DNA from: CAZCBJ01 sp964496705
GTDB lineage: Bacteria; Chloroflexota; Anaerolineae; Anaerolineales; Anaerolineaceae
Direction of reading: 5' to 3'
Length of the DNA stretch: 18,599 nucleotides
NCBI GenBank assembly: GCA_964496705.1
Contig: CAZCBJ010000062.1
Span: 1-18,599 of the forward strand
Below the pieces are notes generated by a model. The model was given only the letters and a program-made list of their open reading frames with translations. It was not told where the DNA came from and searched no databases. Positions within the stretch are counted from its first letter, which is position 1. Every line of letters starts with the position of its first letter. Below are positions 14,422-18,599 of the stretch, piece by piece. The translations under genes were made by a program, and so were the position numbers.

Positions 14422-14423
14422 AT
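14418..14423 (+). promoter_or_regulatory. TATAAT -10 box for the EamA transporter
   Basis: Plus-strand TATAAT followed by C, 32 bases before ATG 14456. The leader of about 25 nt contains no Shine-Dalgarno but holds a tiny ORF ATG-ACA-ACA-ACA-TGA (14445-14459) whose stop overlaps the EamA start. Confidence 0.5.
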
Positions 14424-14455
14424 CGGATTTCACGCCTGCGCACAATGACAACAAC

Positions 14456-15367
14456 ATGAGCATCTCACCCGCCGCAACCAAGCCCTCTCTCCTCTCCCCT
14501 CGCCTGAAAGGCGACCTGATCATGCTGTTGGTGGCAGCAGTATGGGGCAGCGGCTTTGTGGCCCAGGGCCTGGTGGCGCGTTCCGAACTGGATGCATTCT
14601 ACTTCAACGGTGCCCGCTTTCTGCTGGCATCGCTGGTCATCTTCGTGTTGGGCGGGTTCAAATGGCGGCTGACCCGCGCTCAGTTGCCGGGCATCTTCAT
14701 CCTGGGGGTTGTGCTCTTCGCCGCTTCCTGGCTGCAGCAAATCGGCTTGGCCACCACCACTGTAGGCAACGCCGCTTTCATCACCGGCTTGTACGTGGTG
14801 CTGGTGCCGCTGCTGCTGGCTCTCTTCTGGCGCGAGCAGGTGGGCTGGACGGTGTGGACGGCGGCGCTGATCGCCGCGCTGGGGGTATTCCTGCTCAGCG
14901 TGCGCGGCGGGTTTCGCTTTGTGCCGGGCGACCTGATCGAGTTGGCCGGGGCGCTGGGCTGGGCACTGCACATCATCCTGATCGGTCGGCTAACCAAAGG
15001 CATGGATGCGCTGGGGCTGGCTGCGGGGCAATTCATGGTCTGTGGGCTGCTCAGCATGCTCGCCGGGTTCATCAACAGCCCCAACGGACTGGGCGCGTTC
15101 CCGCCCAACCTGTGGGCGGTGGCTTATTCCGGGCTGTTCCCGGTGGCCACCGGGCTGACCCTGCAGGCGGTGGGGCAGAAATTCGCCCCGACAGCCGACG
15201 CAGCCATCATCCTGAGCATGGAGGCGGTGTTCGGGGCCTTTTTCGGTTATCTCTTCCTGCGCGAACTGCTAACCCCGCTGCAATTGCTGGGCTGCGTGCT
15301 GATCCTGGGGGCGATCGTCCTGGCGCAGGTGAAGCCAGACAAGAAAAATGGTCATCTAAAAATTTGA
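14456..15367 (+). CDS. EamA/DMT superfamily transporter
   Basis: A 303-aa inner-membrane permease with about ten transmembrane helices arranged as two EamA repeats (about residues 18-150 and 155-293), the standard length and layout of drug/metabolite transporters. The first repeat starts with LIMLLVAAVWGSGFVAQ and contains FYFNGARFLLASL. The second ends with LSMEAVFGAFFGYLFLRE followed by the LLGCVLILGAIVLAQ helix, all typical. Members export or import amino acids, metabolites or drugs; the substrate cannot be told. ATG 14456 has no clear SD. Its stop is 2 bases from the stop of the convergent hydrolase gene, and no terminator lies between. Confidence 0.9.
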   Translation: MSISPAATKPSLLSPRLKGDLIMLLVAAVWGSGFVAQGLVARSELDAFYFNGARFLLASLVIFVLGGFKWRLTRAQLPGIFILGVVLFAASWLQQIGLATTTVGNAAFITGLYVVLVPLLLALFWREQVGWTVWTAALIAALGVFLLSVRGGFRFVPGDLIELAGALGWALHIILIGRLTKGMDALGLAAGQFMVCGLLSMLAGFINSPNGLGAFPPNLWAVAYSGLFPVATGLTLQAVGQKFAPTADAAIILSMEAVFGAFFGYLFLRELLTPLQLLGCVLILGAIVLAQVKPDKKNGHLKI

Positions 15368-15369
15368 GT

Positions 15370-16176
15370 CTATAATTCGCCCAGGAAAGCGCGCACGGCT
15401 TCCATATACGCAGTGAAGTTGTCATAACGGATACAGTGACCAGCCGCCGGAATCTGCACCACGCGGATGTTGGGGTTCGCATCGGCTGCCTGCCGCGCCG
15501 TCTCGGGCGTGACGATCCCGCCCAGCGCAGGGTCGGCGGTGATGAGCAGCGCCGGGCAGGCGATTTTATTCGCCACCTCCGCCCAGTTCTCAAGGAAATC
15601 GTTGCGCCAGGTGAACACATTCAGGTCAAGCTGCTGCTTGCTCTCGCCCCAGCGCTGGACGGTGACGGGCGACCAGAGGGGATGATCGGCGGCGCACTGC
15701 GCGCTGACCTCTTCCAGCATTTGAGTTTGAATGAGGCGAAGCTGCTTGAGATATGGATTTTCTTCATCCGTCAGGCGAGCAGAGCGCGCAGCGTCTGGCG
15801 GGAACCAGGGCGGGTCTTCCAACAGCAGCGCGCGCGGGATATCGGGAAAGCGCGCTGCCAGTTGGGCGGACACTGCCGCGCCCATCGAATGACCGCCAAC
15901 CAGCGGGCGCTGCAGCCCCAGCCCGTGAATCAATCCGGCCAGCACAGCCGGCTGATCCACGCTGGCGCCTTGCTGTGTGCGTTCCGAGCGCCCGTGTCCA
16001 ATCGCGTCCGGCAGATAGATGTCATAATCCGCCGCCAGGTCTTCGGCAGCCTCCTGCCAGCACAGGCCATGATCGGAAAAACCGTGAGCCAACACCAGCG
16101 CCGGTTTACCGGGCGTGCCGCCGCGCACGTAATGCACACGCGCGCCGTTAACAAGCAGTTCGTGTGATGTGAACAT
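15370..16176 (-). CDS. Alpha/beta hydrolase
   Basis: A 268-aa soluble alpha/beta hydrolase fold enzyme. The oxyanion-hole segment HGFSDHG lies at 31-37, the nucleophile elbow GGHSMG puts the catalytic serine at S97, the acid is probably D215 (LLITADPALGG), and the base is H247 (AAGHCIRYD). A cap region spans about 125-205. DAIGHGRSE (57-65) is typical of the esterase/haloperoxidase-like branch. Ester hydrolysis is likely, with the substrate unknown. ATG 16176 has GGAGG 5 bases upstream, and a minus-strand TATAAT lies 31 bases before the start, so it has its own promoter although it follows the ANT(6) gene. Confidence 0.9.
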   Translation of the reverse strand: MFTSHELLVNGARVHYVRGGTPGKPALVLAHGFSDHGLCWQEAAEDLAADYDIYLPDAIGHGRSERTQQGASVDQPAVLAGLIHGLGLQRPLVGGHSMGAAVSAQLAARFPDIPRALLLEDPPWFPPDAARSARLTDEENPYLKQLRLIQTQMLEEVSAQCAADHPLWSPVTVQRWGESKQQLDLNVFTWRNDFLENWAEVANKIACPALLITADPALGGIVTPETARQAADANPNIRVVQIPAAGHCIRYDNFTAYMEAVRAFLGEL

Positions 16177-16207
16177 GTTCGCCTCCGAGCAGAAAAGGGA
16201 TAAGATG

Positions 16208-16213
16208 ATTATA
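16208..16213 (-). promoter_or_regulatory. TATAAT -10 box of the hydrolase gene
   Basis: Minus-strand TATAATC, 31 bases before ATG 16176 and 27 bases past the stop of the upstream ANT(6)-like gene. A GGAGG ribosome binding site (16182-16186) lies in the expected leader. No -35 hexamer is seen. Confidence 0.55.
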
Positions 16214-16240
16214 GTCGATGGAGCAGCTCATGCGCTACGA

Positions 16241-17110
16241 TTAATACATCTCTGTGGCATCCTTCGGCAGCGCCTGGACATGGCGCAGGTGCGCGCTGAC
16301 CCGCCGGTCATCTTCGAAGGGGTATTCGAAGCCGTAATGTTCGGCAAGGGGCACCGCCACCCGCCGGAACAGGTCGCCCATGCAAAACAGCGCCTCCCAA
16401 CTGCGCTCATAGCTGCCCTCTGCAAAAGTTTTCAGCAGCAATTCCCACAGCTCCGGCTCCAGGTATTGCTGGAAATGCTTGCCAAGGTATCCGGGGCTGC
16501 GCGCAAAGCCAGTGCGCAGGCCAATGTGCCAGGTGAGTACCTTCATCAACTGGGCGCGCACCACCTCATCCAACATGTGCCGCGCGTATAGAATTTGGAC
16601 GCGCCACAGTCCCTTGGCAACATAGGGGCTCACCCACCAGAACTCGTTGCAGCAGTCGGCAAAGGCTTTGGCTGTGGGTGGGACGGGCAGGTAATCTTGA
16701 TCGCTGGGACGCGGATAAGGCTCAATGATGCCGTCCTTGTCGAGCAGCAGGATGCTTTGGCTGTCGCGTCCCAGGTCGGCCAGCTTTTCCAGTGGGTAGA
16801 CGCCCAGGTCAATGCGGTTGCCGTCGGCAAATTGCATCAGGTAACCAAAGCCGCCGTCATCGGAGGGGGGCGGATCCTGCATGTCCTCGGGCATCTGCAA
16901 GATCATCAACTCACCGAAGCGGCGAATCCATTCCAGATTCTTGCGAAAGGGAACCATGTCGGTGACCAGGTAGACGATGTCGAAATCCTGAAAGATGTCG
17001 CGCGGCGCGCCGGGGCTGGTGCGCGAGCCGTTCATGATCACCGCGCGGATGCGCTCATCTTCCCGGGCGGTGCAGAGGATCAGGTCAAGCATTTCTTGTT
17101 CACTGCGCAT
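16241..17110 (-). CDS. Aminoglycoside 6-adenylyltransferase homologue (ANT(6) type)
   Basis: A 289-aa nucleotidyltransferase matching the streptomycin adenylyltransferase family (AadE/AadK, PF04439). The N-terminus MRSEQEMLDLIL, ERIRAVIMNGSR and FQDFDIVYLVTD are the family signature: GSR at 28-30, metal-binding D42 and D44, and a third acidic residue D101 in FADGNRIDLGVYPLE. The C-terminal helical domain carries the family's NEFWWVSPYVAKGL block near 155-168. Known members transfer AMP to the 6-hydroxyl of streptomycin. Length is as expected and no key residue is missing. ATG 17110 has AAGGAG 5 bases upstream. No mobile element flanks it and base use matches its neighbours, so it looks resident. 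Whether it confers resistance is unknown. Confidence 0.9.
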   Translation of the reverse strand: MRSEQEMLDLILCTAREDERIRAVIMNGSRTSPGAPRDIFQDFDIVYLVTDMVPFRKNLEWIRRFGELMILQMPEDMQDPPPSDDGGFGYLMQFADGNRIDLGVYPLEKLADLGRDSQSILLLDKDGIIEPYPRPSDQDYLPVPPTAKAFADCCNEFWWVSPYVAKGLWRVQILYARHMLDEVVRAQLMKVLTWHIGLRTGFARSPGYLGKHFQQYLEPELWELLLKTFAEGSYERSWEALFCMGDLFRRVAVPLAEHYGFEYPFEDDRRVSAHLRHVQALPKDATEMY

Positions 17111-17157
17111 GGAGGCTCCTTCGGGGATAATGGATCAGAATATTTGCATGCGGTTAA

Positions 17158-17700
17158 TCATACGACAGGCAATTCATTTCCAATCAACTTCAACGCTTTG
17201 ATCAAAACATTCCGCACCCCGTTGTTCTGCTCGCTGGCAACTAATTGACGGAACACCGGCAGCAATTGGGCTCTGGCAGGCGGATGATACCGCGCAATTT
17301 CGCCCAGCGCAAATGCGGCGCACCAGCGGATGACAGTGCTGTTGGCGGGATGCTCGCTGACGTTCTGCAGAAGGTAGGGGATGGCAAGGGCGGATGGTAC
17401 AGGGTAAACCCGTGCCAAATTGCCAATCGCTTCAGGGACGCCCCAGCGCACACGAGGGAGGGGGTGGTTGATATAAGCGATAAGTAGTTCAAGATACGGC
17501 TCAAGCAGCTCAGGCTTTTGCGCCGAGATATGCTTCAGTGCGTCCGCGCAGGCGCCCATCTCTGCGCCGCGAGCCGACTCGAAATAAGCGATGAAATCGG
17601 CGACCGGGATTTCGCCCGTCAGAACCGCTGAGACCAGGCGGTTCTGTTTCTCTTTGGGTTTGCTTTTCGAACGCAAGATAATTGCAATGGGTGAGAACAT
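17158..17700 (-). CDS. Small HEAT-repeat protein
   Basis: A 180-aa all-helical protein with three clear HEAT repeats: about 66-97 (PRVRWGVPEAIGNLARVYP), 107-138 (TVIRWCAAFALGEIARYHP) and 146-176 (GVRNVLIKALKLIGN). Each has the usual Pro/Val-Arg turn between helices A and B. A preceding segment (about 30-60) with IAYFESARGAEMGACADALKHI looks like a cap. Such proteins are binding scaffolds; no enzymatic motif is present. The frame is open far upstream to 18180, but GAGGA sits 4 bases before ATG 17700 and the extension would run across the divergent ComEC gene. It precedes the ANT(6) gene by 47 bp and could share its transcript. Confidence 0.82.
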   Translation of the reverse strand: MFSPIAIILRSKSKPKEKQNRLVSAVLTGEIPVADFIAYFESARGAEMGACADALKHISAQKPELLEPYLELLIAYINHPLPRVRWGVPEAIGNLARVYPVPSALAIPYLLQNVSEHPANSTVIRWCAAFALGEIARYHPPARAQLLPVFRQLVASEQNNGVRNVLIKALKLIGNELPVV

Positions 17701-17907
17701 TTTTTCCTCGTGGTTGTGAGAAACGCAGTCAAATCGCGAACCTTCCCATTGTATGCAGGGGCGATCATACTTCCAGCAGTATAACAAAAGCCAGCCCTTT
17801 CGTGTGCGATGGGATCTCTTTGGCGAGCTGGCACCGAACCACTCGAATTCAATTGGGCTATAATCATTACAGTATCTCCATCTTGAAAGGAACATATATC
17901 CGTTCTC
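17701..17907. promoter_or_regulatory. Divergent promoter region of the HEAT and ComEC genes
   Basis: This 207-bp gap between divergent genes holds candidate -10 boxes on both strands. Toward the HEAT gene there are minus-strand TACAAT (17748-17753) and TATACT (17778-17783). Toward ComEC there is plus-strand TATAAT (17859-17864). GAGGA (17705-17709, minus) is the HEAT ribosome binding site. No gene is supportable inside it. Confidence 0.5.
17859..17864 (+). promoter_or_regulatory. TATAAT -10 box of the ComEC gene
   Basis: TATAATC 43 bases before ATG 17908. A purine run AAAGGAA (17886-17892) in the leader is about 16 bases from the ATG, too far for a normal Shine-Dalgarno. Confidence 0.5.
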
Positions 17908-18599
17908 ATGGCTCATCTGCCCCTGCTCTGGCTGTCTGCGGCGTTCCTGCTGGGCATCCTGGCGGGCAGAGCGGGCAGGCTGCCCTGGGGATTCTGGCTG
18001 GGGATCGGGGCGGGGCTGGCGCTGTTCAGCCTGCTGGAAATTCGCTTCCTGCCGCAAGATTATCAGCGCTGGCGCAGGCGCTTCTGCCCGCTGGCGCTCA
18101 GCCTGGTGTTGGCTTTGTTTTGCCTGGGGGCGGCGCGCTACCAGGCTTTTCTTCCCCGCAACACAATGAATGAGGTGCAATCATATATCGGCAAGCCGTC
18201 CCTGCGCCTGACCGGCAGGGTTATCCAGGCGCCCGAGCTTACCCAAAGCCTGGTGCTGGTGCGCATCAAGGCAGAACAATTGTCGCTTCAGGGCTATGAA
18301 CCCCGTCCGGTGCGCGGCGGGGTGATGGTCTGGCTGCCGCTGGGCAGCCATTACGCCTTTGGCGACCGGCTCAGCCTGGATGGAGAACTTGTCGACCCGC
18401 CCGCGTCGGGCCAGTTTTCATACAAAGAACACCTGGCGCGCCAGGGTGTTTTCGCACTGATGTTGTACCCGCGCCATCAACGACTGGAATCCGCGCAGAG
18501 CGTGAAACCGCGGCAGAATATCGGCTTGTGGCTGGGCATCCAGATTGACCGGCTGCGCCAGCACAGCTACACGTTGATCAATCAGTGTCTGCCCCAACC
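17908..18599 (+). CDS. comEC: ComEC/Rec2-type competence protein, 3' partial
   Basis: N-terminal 230 codons of a DNA uptake channel protein; the frame is open to the window end. Two or three hydrophobic segments (about residues 3-20, 25-45 and 60-80) precede a soluble DUF4131-like region (about 85-195). This region has a beta-rich GRVIQAPE block, GGVMVWLPLGSHYAFGDRLSL, GELVDPP and FSYKEHLARQGVFALMLY, the usual order in ComEC. ComEC proteins carry single-stranded DNA across the inner membrane during natural transformation, and the channel and metallo-hydrolase-like domains would lie beyond the edge. ATG 17908 is forced by the in-frame TGA at 17884-17886. Confidence 0.87.
   Translation, partial: MAHLPLLWLSAAFLLGILAGRAGRLPWGFWLGIGAGLALFSLLEIRFLPQDYQRWRRRFCPLALSLVLALFCLGAARYQAFLPRNTMNEVQSYIGKPSLRLTGRVIQAPELTQSLVLVRIKAEQLSLQGYEPRPVRGGVMVWLPLGSHYAFGDRLSLDGELVDPPASGQFSYKEHLARQGVFALMLYPRHQRLESAQSVKPRQNIGLWLGIQIDRLRQHSYTLINQCLPQ

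Noticed and set aside
15371..15376. TATAAT on the plus strand just after the EamA stop
   Set aside because: It lies between convergent stops and overlaps the hydrolase stop codon; no plus-strand gene follows, so it is unlikely to be a promoter.
17701..18180. N-terminal extension of the HEAT protein by 160 codons
   Set aside because: It would lie antisense to the ComEC gene and has Gln/Arg-rich shadow composition; GAGGA supports ATG 17700.
1..18599. CRISPR array, prophage, IS element, tRNA or rRNA
   Set aside because: No direct-repeat/spacer pattern, transposase, integrase, terminal inverted repeats or structural-RNA sequence was seen on either strand.

Overview
The window is a compact, GC-rich stretch of bacterial chromosome carrying ordinary membrane, transport and small-enzyme genes. 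I see no phage, insertion sequence, CRISPR array, rRNA or tRNA. The three-gene ABC-2 set, the paired half-exporters, the repeat-built polytopic membrane protein and the GT39-like glycosyltransferase together resemble Chloroflexota (Anaerolineae-type) genomes. That placement is inference, since no marker gene is present. Genes occur on both strands in short transcription units. Both window edges cut a gene.

Region by region. 1-2515 (+): an ABC-2 type exporter, ATPase (5' end missing) plus two permeases, tightly coupled. 2516-3569: two small hairpins, then a 268-aa membrane protein built of tandem ~50-residue repeats, closed by a 13-bp hairpin. 3570-7270 (+): two half-size ABC exporters overlapping by ATGA, very probably a heterodimer with one catalytic and one degenerate ATP site. 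7323-8525 (+): a solute-binding-protein homologue that cannot carry a signal peptide. 8541-9857 (-): a sugar phosphate isomerase/epimerase and a SAM methyltransferase. 9967-10203 (-): a 78-aa SWIM zinc-finger protein. 10359-10832 (-): a GNAT acetyltransferase. 11024-12522 (-): an NfeD plus SPFH (stomatin-like) pair. 12598-14397 (-) and 14456-15367 (+): a GT39/PMT-like membrane glycosyltransferase and an EamA transporter, divergent from one 58-bp gap. 15370-17700 (-): an alpha/beta hydrolase, an ANT(6)-type aminoglycoside adenylyltransferase homologue and a HEAT-repeat protein. 17908-18599 (+): the N-terminus of a ComEC/Rec2-type DNA uptake channel, running off the end.

Most transcription units have a TATAAT or near match a short distance before the start codon, with no recognisable -35 box. 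At 3570 the spacing implies a leaderless mRNA with a GTG start, and the same is likely for the GNAT gene. In the 14398-14455 gap one AT core reads as a -10 box on both strands. Genes inside operons, and several lead genes, carry clear Shine-Dalgarno sequences (AAGGAG, AGGAGG, GGAGG), so leadered and leaderless initiation seem to coexist.

The points most worth checking are the signal-less orphan solute-binding protein, the repeat-built membrane protein, the placement of ABC ATP-site degeneracy, and the leaderless and bidirectional promoters. I found no convincing wholly new multi-gene system.
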